Assembly: GCA_003049465.1 (NCBI GenBank)
Contig: PYSS01000080.1
Location: forward strand, 143,205 to 186,331
Direction: 5' to 3'
Source of the DNA: Magnaporthiopsis rhizophila
Lineage: Eukaryota; Ascomycota; Sordariomycetes; Magnaporthales; Magnaporthaceae
Length of the DNA stretch: 43,127 bases
Part shown: positions 31,659 to 41,254 of the stretch, piece by piece
Layout of the letters: each line of letters begins with the position of its first letter
Position numbering within the stretch: position 1 is the first letter of the stretch
The notes under the pieces: model-generated
Told to the model about the DNA's origin: nothing
What the model saw: only the letters and a program-made list of their open reading frames with translations
Databases searched by the model: none
Made by a program: the position numbers and the translations under genes

Positions 31659-32487
31659 AATCGCCGTGTGTCGTGGTTTCGAAGCTCTGCGATGACAAGT
31701 TTCAACCTGGTAATCGACGTCTGGATGTGCGTGTGTAGAGTGAGTTGGAGTGCTGTAGCCTGCGTTGAACAGAAGACGAGATGCGTGCTCCTACTCGAGG
31801 ATCAAGCATCTATATATACCGGTCCTGGTAGATGGGAACAAGGGGTTCACAAGGTCCTCCCATCGTGTTTAGTATATACATGGCAAAGAAGGTAGATGTG
31901 CCAAAACGTGGTTTGTTGGGCGATATGGTATTATTGTCTCCTGAAAACAAAGGAGACCTCGTCGGGGCAGGCACTGACGTCCAAAACGCCACATCCGGGT
32001 GCGGCATTGGTGTCGTGACTGGAATGTGGTGCCAAGGCGCCGCGAAAACAGACGCAGGCTACCAGCCTGGCACTGTGTGGTAAATATGAGGTCAATGATA
32101 GACTGGTGGCGGTTATCCCTAAATCAGGGACAGAGCGTGGGTCTTGGTTCGACCTCGATACTGGCCACTTCCAACTCACGGCAGGCAGTGAGATTCTTCA
32201 AACGAGCATTTGTATAATTATGTACCATTCACGACAGCCTCGCGGCAAGGATCCTAACCGGCGTGTTGTAAGTGGTCTGCCTGGGATTTGATTTCCACAA
32301 ATACTTACATAGATATCACCGCGTTAGTTTCCAATTGGTAAAGGGAATGTACATCTACCAAGTTTCAACATTCTTTTTGTGACTTATAATAATCGAAATA
32401 GTTGATTCGGGAGCTAGGAGCCGTGTACGGATTATCCATGCCAGAAGCTGAGAAATAAGCAGACGCATAAGGCCAAAGGGTTCAAAC
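31659..32487. other. intergenic region
   Basis: It contains the promoter of the poly-proline gene and the 3' flank of the RING gene. Nothing else is recognised. A perfect GTAAGT donor at the RING gene's last codon suggests a small extra exon may extend to about 32435. Confidence 0.4.
31811..31818 (-). promoter_or_regulatory. TATA-box candidate for the poly-proline gene
   Basis: TATATATA lies about 155 bp upstream of the ATG at 31658, a normal spacing for a fungal TATA box plus leader. Confidence 0.45.
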
Positions 32488-33048
32488 TTACCAGTCAAAC
32501 TGCGCCCTCACGTTGAACGAAGACAAAATGACCTTGTGGGCCTTCTTATCAGTGTCGCTGAGCTCCCCCAGGGCGGCGTCAGACCCGCTCTTCTCGTAAG
32601 CCGCGTTCGCCCTCTGGATGTCGTGCGAGTAGACCGAGTACAGCATGCCCGCGTGGACGACCGCCTTCTTCCGACGGCACCCTGGGCACGCATCCGGGAG
32701 CTCGGCGGCCGACCTGACGACGCTGGGCAGCAGCAGCACGTTCTCCTCGTGCAGGGTCCTCGGCTCTACCGAGTGCGGGCAGGCCCGGTACCGGAGGGAC
32801 ATGCGGCAGGTCGGGCACTCGCCCCGTTTGATCGAGAGCGCCATCACGATGCAGGACTGGCAGTAAACATGGCCGCACGGCAAGATGGCCATGCTGTCCG
32901 ACGAGCTGTTGGTTTGTCGGCGGTAGTAGGCTTTGCCCAAGCAGATCGCGCACTTCGCCGTCTGAATTTTGTCCGGGTTTTTGAGAAGAACGACCCGGGG
33001 GAACGGGATGAAATGCGCAAGGTCGGTGGTGGTTTCGATGGGGGCCAT
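32488..33048 (-). CDS. RING-type (C3HC4) zinc-finger protein, probable E3 ubiquitin ligase
   Basis: 186 residues from ATG 33048. A RING-HC finger is complete: Cys33-X2-Cys36, Cys58-X-His60, Cys63-X2-Cys66, Cys78-X2-Cys81, with AKCAICLGKAYYRR before it and LPCGHVYCQSCIVMAL at its centre. A second Cys-rich pair occurs later (DACPGCRRKK). RING proteins of this type recruit E2 enzymes for ubiquitin transfer; the substrate is unknown. The stop directly abuts a perfect splice donor (GACTG|GTAAGT). Splicing to an acceptor at about 32450 would replace the final Trp by five residues, so the end is uncertain. No membrane segment. It is transcribed in the same direction as the mitochondrial-type gene upstream (543 bp apart). 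Confidence 0.82.
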   Translation of the reverse strand: MAPIETTTDLAHFIPFPRVVLLKNPDKIQTAKCAICLGKAYYRRQTNSSSDSMAILPCGHVYCQSCIVMALSIKRGECPTCRMSLRYRACPHSVEPRTLHEENVLLLPSVVRSAAELPDACPGCRRKKAVVHAGMLYSVYSHDIQRANAAYEKSGSDAALGELSDTDKKAHKVILSSFNVRAQFDW

Positions 33049-33590
33049 TTTGAATGTGCTAATTGATATGTTTCGAGGATGGGAACGTGATACATCAATA
33101 GGTAGGGAGTGCCGTAGAGAGTGTCTGTCCAGTAATCAGCAGAGAGACTCCTGGGGCATTTGTTGGTTTGCTGGATGTCCTTGAACAGCCACAGGGGTGG
33201 GACAGTAACAGATGAGTAGGGGGTTCCGGAGCACTACTTAAAGACGATACTGCCCCTTTGTGAGAATTTCGAGAGCACGGCATCTAGCCCGATCCAGGCT
33301 TCGGGAATTAAAGATTCAAAGAAGTGTCGGTGCGAAACAAAACGTATTGTAGTGCCGTGGCGCCCTTTGTTGGTCACAGTTGTCGACCAAGAGCTGGGGA
33401 TGGGACAAAGAAACGGTCACGATCTGGACCCTCGCCGAGGGAGTGGCAGTTGTCCCGGAGGCTGGTAGAGCCATTGTGTAGGCTTTGAGCGAGAACAAGA
33501 GGTAGTGGATTGTGGCTGGCGATCCCGATCCCAAGCTATGTACACCGACCAAGAGTAGCGACGACAGGGCCGACATCTGGGTACGTGCTT
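33049..33590. other. intergenic region
   Basis: It contains the promoter of the RING gene and the 3' flank of the 93-residue membrane-protein gene. No coding pattern or RNA gene recognised. Confidence 0.4.
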
Positions 33591-34163
33591 TTATGATGAC
33601 TTATCACCAGCCTTGCTCTCCTTTTCCCTCTCCCTGCGCTCGTGCTCGATCACCTGCTTGCTCCAGCTACAACAAGAAGCGGTTAGCCATCTGGATGCGA
33701 CGCGGGGTGCATGATATGATGTGGACACGGGGGTTGGACGCCACCGAGCCGGGCATGCACGCGGGTTCGGTAGCACCTCAGCGCACAGGGCAGACCTACT
33801 ATCTGCTCGGGTAGAAGCGGCCCTTCTCGGGCATGCGAGGCCGGTGTTCGAGGTCTGCGCTGATTTTCCAGACCATGGCTGTGACTCCGGCGATGGCGAG
33901 GAGGCTGACGGCCGTGTTCGCCTTCCAGTTGGACGGCCGGGCGTACCAGCCACCGGCGGGCGACCAAACGTGCTTGGGGTATCTGGGTCAAGGGGTTTCG
34001 CTGTCAGGCACGTTCGTGTATGTGTTTCGTTGGCATCATCGGTCGTTTCGATCGCACTCGTCGAAGGGGCCATTTGAACTTACGCGACTCTCGGACCGCC
34101 ACCCTATGAACCAATTAGTTAGCAGAGTGTGCTTGAAAGAGCAGATGAAGATGGACCTACCAT
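33591..34163 (-). CDS. 93-residue mitochondrial-type single-pass membrane protein
   Basis: Four exons on the minus strand: 34163-34161, 34103-34084, 33982-33800, 33666-33591. All introns are GT-AG with good branch sites, and the phases give 93 residues. The first exon is only the ATG; the second (20 nt) encodes GGGPRV plus two bases. The protein reads MGGGPRVAYPKHVWSPAGGWY, ARPSNWKANTAV, a membrane segment (LLAIAGVTAMVW), EHRPRMPEKGRFYPSRYW and SKQVIEHERREREKE. This is a conserved fungal family; the short N-terminal MGGG...YPKHVW, the single membrane helix and the charged tail fit a small inner-membrane subunit, probably an accessory subunit of respiratory complex I, but the exact subunit name is not certain. 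No single frame reveals the gene, because the short frames contradict each other until the introns are removed. Confidence 0.85.
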
Positions 34164-34613
34164 TTTGGCTGTGACTTCTGGCTGCGTAAAGGGCTCGGTT
34201 TCGACGGAGCGTCGTGGATTGGGGTCGTGATGTTCCGAAGGGCTTCTGGAGGCGGCGGTTAGTGACGCTGGGTTGGATTACAGCTGTCGGGTCAATTGAC
34301 CCACCTTTCTACGAGATACCAGGCATTTGTATCGAATTTGAAGCATTTCATTGGACACCCCAGCAGCAGGCTCAAGTTATGTAAGCACAGCCTCGTGCCG
34401 CATTGTGGGGCAAAGCTCAATTGACGGGTCCGTCTGGGCGAAACTTTTTTGGTGTGTGTGGGGAGAGATGGCAGAAATCATATACTCGGGGTCTGGCGCC
34501 GACCTTGACGACGTGCCCATGCCCAAGGCCTGGCTTGCTTTTACTGTCTGCCCTCAGCCGCTGACGGGCTGATTCTCACAACATAAAAACCAGCTGGGCG
34601 GACAGACTCCCTC
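34164..34613. promoter_or_regulatory. divergent promoter region of two mitochondrial genes
   Basis: The 450 bp between the 93-residue membrane-protein gene and the mL44 gene must serve both, a head-to-head arrangement of two nuclear genes for mitochondrial proteins that would allow coordinate expression. No specific site was identified. Confidence 0.4.
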
Positions 34614-35921
34614 ATGAAAAGGGTATGTCCAAGGAGATGGTCGGGCCAGGTGCTCGCCGCCCGGCCATCATCATCACATCCTCCGGCCAGCACGCGGGCG
34701 ATCGCCACAGCCTCCATCCCCAGACCACGCGCACAGATACCCGCAGCGGCGGCGGCAGCAGCAGCAGCAACAAGTATACGGCAGCCATGGACGCAACCGT
34801 GCCGCCAACAGCACTTGGCCGCCTCCGAAGCCGTCTATGAGGATCCCCTCTCCCCCGAGGAGGGGCTGTACCCGTCACCACTGCCGGACCGCGCCCTGCG
34901 CTCAGCCAAGCTGGCGGCGCTGCACGCGCGGCTGTCCCTACCCTCTAAGCTGCCGCTCCAGACACTCGCGCGCACGCTCGTCGACCCGTCCGCCGACGAC
35001 GACCCCCGCTTCAACAACACCAACCTGGCCTACGTCGGCCACGCCCTCATCAACTACCACGCCAACGAGTGGCTCGTCTGCACCTACCCGCGCCTGCCCT
35101 TCTCCGTCGTCGTCACGGCCGCCAAGGGCTACGCCGGAGCCGAGGCGCTCGCCCGCGTCGCGCGGTCCTGGGGCGTCGAGACGGCCGCCGAGCCGGGAGA
35201 CGAGGTCGACCCGGGCTTGCTTCAGTTCTCGGTGACCCGGCCCCGCGGCGTCATCACGAGGTGGGGCTACGTGCGCGGGCACGCCGAGCGCATTGAGAAG
35301 TTTGGGTGGAACCACAGCCTGCACAGCCGCGTCGTCATGGACGACGAGTTCGGCGATGTCATCCCGCCCACACAGCCACAGCCGGACGGTAGCAGCAGCA
35401 GCGACGGCACCGAAAACGACGACATGCAACACGGCCTCCCCGAGATCAAGATCGACAAGCGCCTGCAGGCGCGCAACGTGCACGCGGACCTGGCGCGCGC
35501 CGTCGTGGGGGCCGTCTACGCCCACTGCGGGCGCGAGGCGGCCGCTGCCTTCGTCAAGGCCCACGTGCTGTCGCGCCACCTGGACCTGGCCTCGCTCTTC
35601 GGGTTCCGGAACCCGATCCGGGAGCTGGCCACGCTCTGCAAGCGCGAGGAGTTTGAGAGCCCCGTCGCCCGCATGCTGTCCGAGACGGGCCGCTCGTCCC
35701 GCACCCCCGTCTTCGTCGTCGGCATCTTCAGCGGCGGCGAGAAGCTCGGCGAGGGCGCCGCCGCCACCCTGCCCCACGCCCGCCACCTCGCCGCCATGAA
35801 CGCCCTCAAGGCCTGGTACCTCTACAGCCCGGGCCCCCACACCAGGCTGCCCAGCGAGATGCTGGTCGAGAGCGCCAGGCCATGGGAGCCTGTCCATATA
35901 GACCCGGGCGAGATCATCTAG
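34614..35921 (+). CDS. mrpl3: mitochondrial large-subunit ribosomal protein mL44 (L3, RNase III-like fold)
   Basis: Single exon, 435 residues. The N terminus is basic and Ala/Ser/Arg-rich with few acidic residues (about 1-70), including nine successive alanines, as expected of a mitochondrial targeting sequence. An RNase III-like domain follows: AKLAALHARLSLPSKLPLQTLARTLVDP, FNNTNLAYVGHALINYHANEWL, VVGAVYAHCGREAA, then a double-stranded RNA-binding-like end (VFVVGIFSGGEKLGEGAAATLPHARHLAAMNALKAWYLY). The catalytic acidic pattern of true RNase III is not kept, which matches the structural role of mL44 in the mitoribosome. A Ser/Asp/Gln-rich insert lies near 255-280. Start chosen at the first ATG of the open frame. 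Confidence 0.92.
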   Translation: MKRVCPRRWSGQVLAARPSSSHPPASTRAIATASIPRPRAQIPAAAAAAAAATSIRQPWTQPCRQQHLAASEAVYEDPLSPEEGLYPSPLPDRALRSAKLAALHARLSLPSKLPLQTLARTLVDPSADDDPRFNNTNLAYVGHALINYHANEWLVCTYPRLPFSVVVTAAKGYAGAEALARVARSWGVETAAEPGDEVDPGLLQFSVTRPRGVITRWGYVRGHAERIEKFGWNHSLHSRVVMDDEFGDVIPPTQPQPDGSSSSDGTENDDMQHGLPEIKIDKRLQARNVHADLARAVVGAVYAHCGREAAAAFVKAHVLSRHLDLASLFGFRNPIRELATLCKREEFESPVARMLSETGRSSRTPVFVVGIFSGGEKLGEGAAATLPHARHLAAMNALKAWYLYSPGPHTRLPSEMLVESARPWEPVHIDPGEII

Positions 35922-36636
35922 CCGAGGGTTGTTGCAGGTGACATATAAAAATAAAAATAAAATAAAAAACAAAAATATGAATAATCCGGAAGAGGCAACA
36001 GCATCATCATAGTTGCTGGGTAGGATGTTATGTATGAGTGCCCGTCGTCTTCCGGAATATACTGTACAAATAAAATATAAATCATATTTTGTGTGACGCA
36101 ACGTCGTGTCCATCCTATCCAGCCGGGAGCCTGCTCAACGATAGATAGAGATCACACACGATCCTTCACCTGTCACATCTCCGGGCGCATGTGCACGCAG
36201 GCGCCTGTCCAATCAATCGACTAAAGCATCCGTTATCAGAAAAAAGTTGTCTTATTTCGTCCCGCTTATTCCCACATAAATGATCACAAATTGGCTCAAG
36301 CAAATAGTAGGTACACGGGGATGGAAAAGAGCAATGCTTCCATGGCGGGCTGGCATGTTCGGGTATAGAATGCATCCCAAAGACGTGGATATCTGCAGAA
36401 CATCGAAGGGAAAAGAAGAAGAAAAAAAAAACCAACACAGGCCGAATATAAAAAAGGGAAACCCATGACCATGCCACAAAAAGTTTGTCCATGAACTACC
36501 CAGCAACCCTGCCGCCTTCCCTTTTTAACTCCTTCAAAATGCATACATAAAAAAAGACTTGCTCCTTCTCTGCTGAGCAGATTCCTGATGACCGGGTATC
36601 TAGGCACCTAGGCACCTAGGTCCCCACCGTCTTCCC
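35922..36636. other. convergent intergenic region
   Basis: It holds the 3' flanks of the mL44 gene and the Gln-rich gene. It has AT-rich, A-rich stretches (about 35945-35980) suited to polyadenylation, and a short tandem CTAGGCAC motif at 36600-36621. No gene seen. Confidence 0.45.
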
Positions 36637-39600
36637 TTAGCGACTCTGGTTGTTCTGCAGCAGGCTGTACAGAGCGTCGCTCGCCTCTATAGTGCCGTAG
36701 GTATTGCCCTGCATGTTCATCGAGCGGTGCTGCTGCTGTTGTTGTTGCTGCTGGGCGTACGAGCTTGAGCCGGCCCCGGCATGCGTCGACCCGTAAGCGC
36801 CGTTGGCCGCCCCATATCCGGCGTTGCTGCTGTTGGCAGCGTTGAACCCGTACCAGCCCTGCTGCTGCTGCTGTGATTGCGGCTGCGGCTGCTGCTGATG
36901 GTTGGAGGATGCATGCTGCTGCGGCTGCTGAATATAAGACCCGTAGCCTTGCTGCTGCTGCTTTTGCTGCTGCTGCTGCGGTTGTTGCTGTTGTTGCTGA
37001 TGGCGTTGTGGCTGTGTTTGTTGCTGTACCTGCGGCACTTGATGGTGTTGTTGCTGCTGTTGATGGTAAGATGCCCGACTTGCGCTTCTGGTGTGGGGAG
37101 AGTTTGGTTGCGGCCGCACGTTGAATCCCTGGAGGGCCGGTGAGTTTGACGTGCCGGGATGGGCGTGTCGGGTGTTTGGCGATGCGCCCGCCGTGGTGTT
37201 CGTGTTCGTGTTGTAAACCTGAGAGCTGCGGGTCTGGGTTGTTTGGCTTGGCCACTGGCTGGTGTTATTAGCACTGGCGGTCGTGTATGAGGCCGACACG
37301 GTCGCTTGGGTGACGGGGTTCGAGTACGACTGAGACGCATGAGAGCGAGTGTTGTAACCACTCGTAGTGTCGTAGTTGTAGGTCGGGGCCGCGGTCGAGG
37401 CCGGCTGGCTCGAATATGGCGTGTATGCGATGCCGTTGCTGCTCTGATCGGCGGCGGTTGTCGCTGTATTGTTGGTAGTGTTCAGGGTGTTGTAGTATTG
37501 CGCGTAGGGGTCCTGTACCGACGCTCCGCCGGAAGCATTAGTTGCCGCAGCCGTCGAGGACCCATAAGCTGATCCATTGGTCGCTGCTGCTTGAGTTTGC
37601 TGTTGCTGTTGTTGGTGCTGCTGGAGCTGTTGCTGTTGCTGCTGATGTTGCTGCTGTCGGTCCCGCGAGGGGGCCTGGACTGCGTGCGTGTTACGGCTCA
37701 ACGGCCTTTGGCTTTGCCGGGATTTTGACCCAGACGGCTGCGCGGTGGGCTGCTGATATGTCTGAACCTCGGGCGAAGGTTGACTCTGTTGCTGAGCTGC
37801 CGCCTGGGATATCGCTGGAACCTCAGGCAATCCGTGGTGCGTTATGGCCTGCGACGCATAATCTGCGGCCGATAAGGATGTGCGGGATCTTGTGCGCACG
37901 TGATATCCAAGGGCTGCTGCAGCAGTGAAGTCGGCCGTCATAAGTGACGACGCCATGGACGCCGCAGTCGAAATGGGAAGATGCCAGCCGGCAGAAGACG
38001 AAGGTGCTGCAGTCTGCACAGCTGCTGGTGGCACGACTGCTGTCTGTGATGAGCGCTGTCCTGTTGGCGAGCTGTGACGGCCGCTACTACTGCGGGTAAC
38101 GCGAGCCATGGGCTGCTGAACAGGCTGCTCGACGTGCTGGACGTGGGTGACCTCAGGTGCGGGCTCAACGGGCGCAGGTTCCTGCGCAACATGAATGGTT
38201 GTATCGTTCACATAACCTGCGAGATCCTGAGGAAATGCAAGCCCAGTTGCCGTCGGGACTGTTTGCTCGACTTGGTGCTGATACGTCGACAAGTCAGGGG
38301 CCGCAGCTTGGTTCCAATCATTAGTAGTCCTCTGCTGACCAAAGCCAGGGGAGGGGAGATCGTCGGGCTCCTCTTCCTCGTCCTCGGGCTGCTGTGGTTG
38401 CGCCTCTTGTTCCTGAACCGGCTCCTCCTGCTCCCCTTGCTCGTCCGGCTCGTCCGGCTTTTGTTGCTCTTGGGTTTCCTCCTCAGCTTCAGGAGATTCC
38501 TGAACAAACTTGTCCGATTTCTGACCCCTGGGCCCCTTAGTCTGCTCAAGCTGGTAGACGCACTCCATACCCTCGGCCTGGCACTCATTGCAGCTAGGCT
38601 TGTTCTTGGAGCACTAAACGGGCGTTGTGGTCAGCAGGATCCTTCGCGATTTAGAGACATGGACGGTAAACAGAAAAAGAGGAAGGGCATATCGATATCC
38701 CGCAGCGCACCTTGATATTCCTATCCTTGCACCCGTCACATCTTCCCCTTGTGAGTTTCGGGGGCTTGGCCTTTGACGGCGTCCTTTCCTCGGCACCGAC
38801 CCCGGACTTACGAGCCCTGCCACTCTTTTTAGCCGATTCGACCATCTCGGGGGGCGCAGGGGAAGCCTCCGCTGAGCCAGGCTGGCTGGTCTGTGCGTTA
38901 CTTGGATGGACGATTCTGAGCCGTTCCGCGCCGTACTTGACGAGCATAGCCAGCGATTCCTGCTGCAAATCGGGGGACTGGTTCGAAAAGATATTGAACT
39001 GCTCTTCCGACAGACTTGCGGGGTCGATGCCGCTGCCCGAGAGCAGGTTGTTAGCCACTTCCCGGCGCCTGGCCGCCTCACCTGGAGGAAGGTTGAGGAA
39101 ATCTCTGCCAGATCCAACAGCCGTCGTCTTCCCGTCAGGGTTGGCAGCGATAGCACCATTAGCATGGGCAGCCGGGGTCTTAAGCTTTTTGGGCTTCGAC
39201 GCTCGCTTCTTCTTGGGCGTCTTGGCCAGGGTACCGTCCGTAACAGCCCCGTCCTCGCCGCCCTCTACGCCTTCGCCGCCATCCTGCTGATCTCCATTCT
39301 TCTGGCTTTTCCTCCCCTTCTTCTTTGTTGGCGAGGCTCCTTCGGCTCCCTCAGCTTCCTCATCTCGTGGACGCTTCTGCGTGACCGGCTCGGGGGGCGG
39401 GGTGAACAAGTCCAGCAGGTCGCCCACTGTCTTGTGCAGCGGAGTGTGGTGGTACTTGATCTCGATCTGCTTGGCCTGCCGGTTGAAGACGACGGTCACA
39501 GTCCCGCGACAATCGAAGGCGGGCCTGCTCATGTTGATGGCGTCCAGGCCATCCTTGCCGCTGGACAGGCCGACGACGGGCAGGGCGGCGCCCTTGGCGT

Positions 39601-40111
39601 GCTGGCGCTTCCACTCCTGCAGGGAGTCCTTGCACACGAACTCAAAGGTCCAGCCGGCGGGGGCGCGAGCGATGCTCCGGGGGATCCACGAGGAGCCGAT
39701 CTCGTTGGCGGGCGACAGGGCGGCTGTGATGCTCTTGGCGGCGGCGCGCTGCAGGAATGGGTTGTCCTGAGGCTGGTTGGCGATGGCGTCGTGGGCGCGG
39801 ATGGGGCGCTGGTAGGAGCCGTTGCCCAGGGCCAGGATCTGGGCCGGGGCGCCGGCGAGGCGCATGCCGCCCAGCGACGGGTCGAGCGCGGCGGCGGCTT
39901 CGAGTGCGGCATTCTCGACGTCGGTCACAACCACCCTCAGCGTCGCCGAGGGGGGCAGCTTGAACGTCGCCGTGGTGTGCTCGGCCTTGGCATCGGTCGC
40001 CTTGGCCTGTAGGATCGCCTCGAGGTTGGTGCGGATGTCGTCAGCCGTGTGGCAGACGAGCCGCGGGCTGCCTGTCGCATCGTCGCCGAGCTGGTCGAGC
40101 AAGAGGTCCAT
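36637..40111 (-). CDS. Gln-rich protein with internal Zn2Cys6 cluster, probable transcription regulator
   Basis: Exons 40111-38711 and 38613-36637 give 1125 residues; the intron (GTGCGC...TTTAG, 97 nt) splits the zinc cluster exactly. Joined, residues 458-485 read CDGCKDRNIK-CSKNKPSCNECQAEGMEC, i.e. C-X2-C-X6-C-X6-C-X2-C-X6-C, the binuclear zinc cluster of fungal Gal4-type DNA-binding proteins. Unlike typical members the cluster is in the middle of the protein. The N-terminal ~240 residues (DLLLDQLGDDATGS, VVVTDVENAALEAA, DNPFLQRAAAKSI) look folded; residues 245-330 are basic/Lys-rich with nuclear-localisation-like KKKGRKSQK and KKKRASKPKKLK. The C-terminal ~600 residues are Gln/Ser/Asn/Tyr-rich with many poly-Gln runs, prion-like in composition and typical of activation or phase-separating regions. 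No fungal_trans middle-homology region is visible. DNA binding is inferred. Confidence 0.85.
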
Positions 40112-40592
40112 GGCGAATTGCGGGCGTCGGTGCGGTACGATTATGGGTGTTTGCCCGACCGCGCCCGCCTAGGCCCAGATCATGCGTGATTTAGCGGAGT
40201 GGCAGCGCGTCGGGCGGGCAGTCGACGATATCCCGCTGCGAATGCGTGATTGATTCCTCGCTCTCGATGATCCCGCGCCGACGCGGTAGCGCGACAATGC
40301 AGGTGCAGGTTCAATGTGGGGAAGTCGCTAGAACGTGCGTGCTTCAATTGTGTTCCAAGTGGGGCCGGGGTCGGTAAAGAGGCGGCACCGCTGCACAGGC
40401 TTTCCCCGCAGAAACCCGGCAAAATAAAAATGGGCCTTCACGCATATCTTTTACAAGGTATAATTATCAAATAAGTAGGGTCCTTTTAAAACGGTATTAA
40501 AAATAAACTTTAGTATTTTTAACGTATTAAGGTTAAGTTATACTAAAAAAAGTAAAAAGGTGAGAAAAAAATGGGAATAAAATTAATAAAAC
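40112..40592. other. promoter flank and start of AT-rich region
   Basis: Upstream flank of the Gln-rich gene. Composition changes sharply to AT-rich at about 40430, marking the border between gene-bearing DNA and degraded repeats. Confidence 0.45.
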
Positions 40593-41114
40593 TGTTACGA
40601 ACAGGCCTTTTACTCCTTACCTCCAGTAGGTGCTAAACAGGATCAGTCAACCTAAGTTCGCTCCAAGGCACCCCCTTGGGCGAACAGTCGAGACCAACTG
40701 TTTTACCAAACTGTTATAATCACAGGTCTTCTGCTCTTAGGGTAAGATACCTAAAGGCGGTATTAAGCAGTACTGGGTTGCAAGGTCGCCTTGCACGTAA
40801 TCCGGGGAAGGTCTGGTAAAATAATTATTTATATTGCTTGCCCAAAAGGGTATTTTGGAACCAATTTAGGTTAATTAATGCCGAGCCTCAATTAAAAATT
40901 ACCTAGGACCTTTCCAGTATTAGGTAGTTTTTGACTGAGGCTTGGCATTAATTAACCTAAATTCGTTCCAAAATACCCTTTTGGGCAAGCAATATAAATA
41001 ATTATTTTACCAGACCTTCCCCGGATTACGTGCAAGGCGATCTTGCAACCTAGTACTGCTTAATACCACCCTTAGGTATTTTACCCTAGGAGCAAAAGGC
41101 CTGTGATTGTAACA
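40593..41114. mobile_element. degraded repeat element, LTR-like, with long inverted repeat
   Basis: The segment starts TGTTACGA and ends TTGTAACA, as LTR termini can. Within it 40713-41113 is a 401-bp inverted repeat. A third, less degraded copy of part of the arm lies at about 40655-40710: CCTAAGTTCGCTCC, then CCCTTGGGCG, against CCTAAATTCGTTCC, then CCTTTTGGGCA. No coding capacity is left and no target-site duplication was found. Probably nested remains of one retroelement family; type not certain. Confidence 0.5.
40713..41113. repeat. 401-bp inverted repeat with transition-only divergence
   Basis: The left half from GTTATAATCACAGG is the reverse complement of the right half ending CCTGTGATTGTAAC, centred near 40913. 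Nearly all mismatches between the arms are C/T or G/A; I found only one transversion in the outer ~180 bp. This is the signature of RIP acting on a duplicated sequence. Confidence 0.8.
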
Positions 41115-41123
41115 CGGGACCTA

Positions 41124-41254
41124 TCCCGATCCATAACAAGCTGCAATTTAAGCGGTTAAGGTAGCTGATAACGGGGGTGGCTAGCAGGNTCCCGATCCAT
41201 AACAAGCTGCAATTTAAGCGGTTAAGGTAGCTGATAACGGGGGTGGCTAGCAGG
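41124..41254. other. scaffold join: exact 65-bp duplication flanking one N
   Basis: Positions 41124-41188 and 41190-41254 are identical, separated by a single N at 41189. This is what results when two contigs with overlapping ends are placed side by side without merging. A genuine tandem duplication is less likely. Confidence 0.85.

Noticed and set aside
34938..36113. 391-codon minus-strand frame
   Set aside because: It is antisense to the mL44 gene with Val/Gly/Arg-rich low-complexity sequence.
38906..40012. 368-codon plus-strand frame
   Set aside because: It is antisense to the first exon of the Gln-rich protein; no recognised family.
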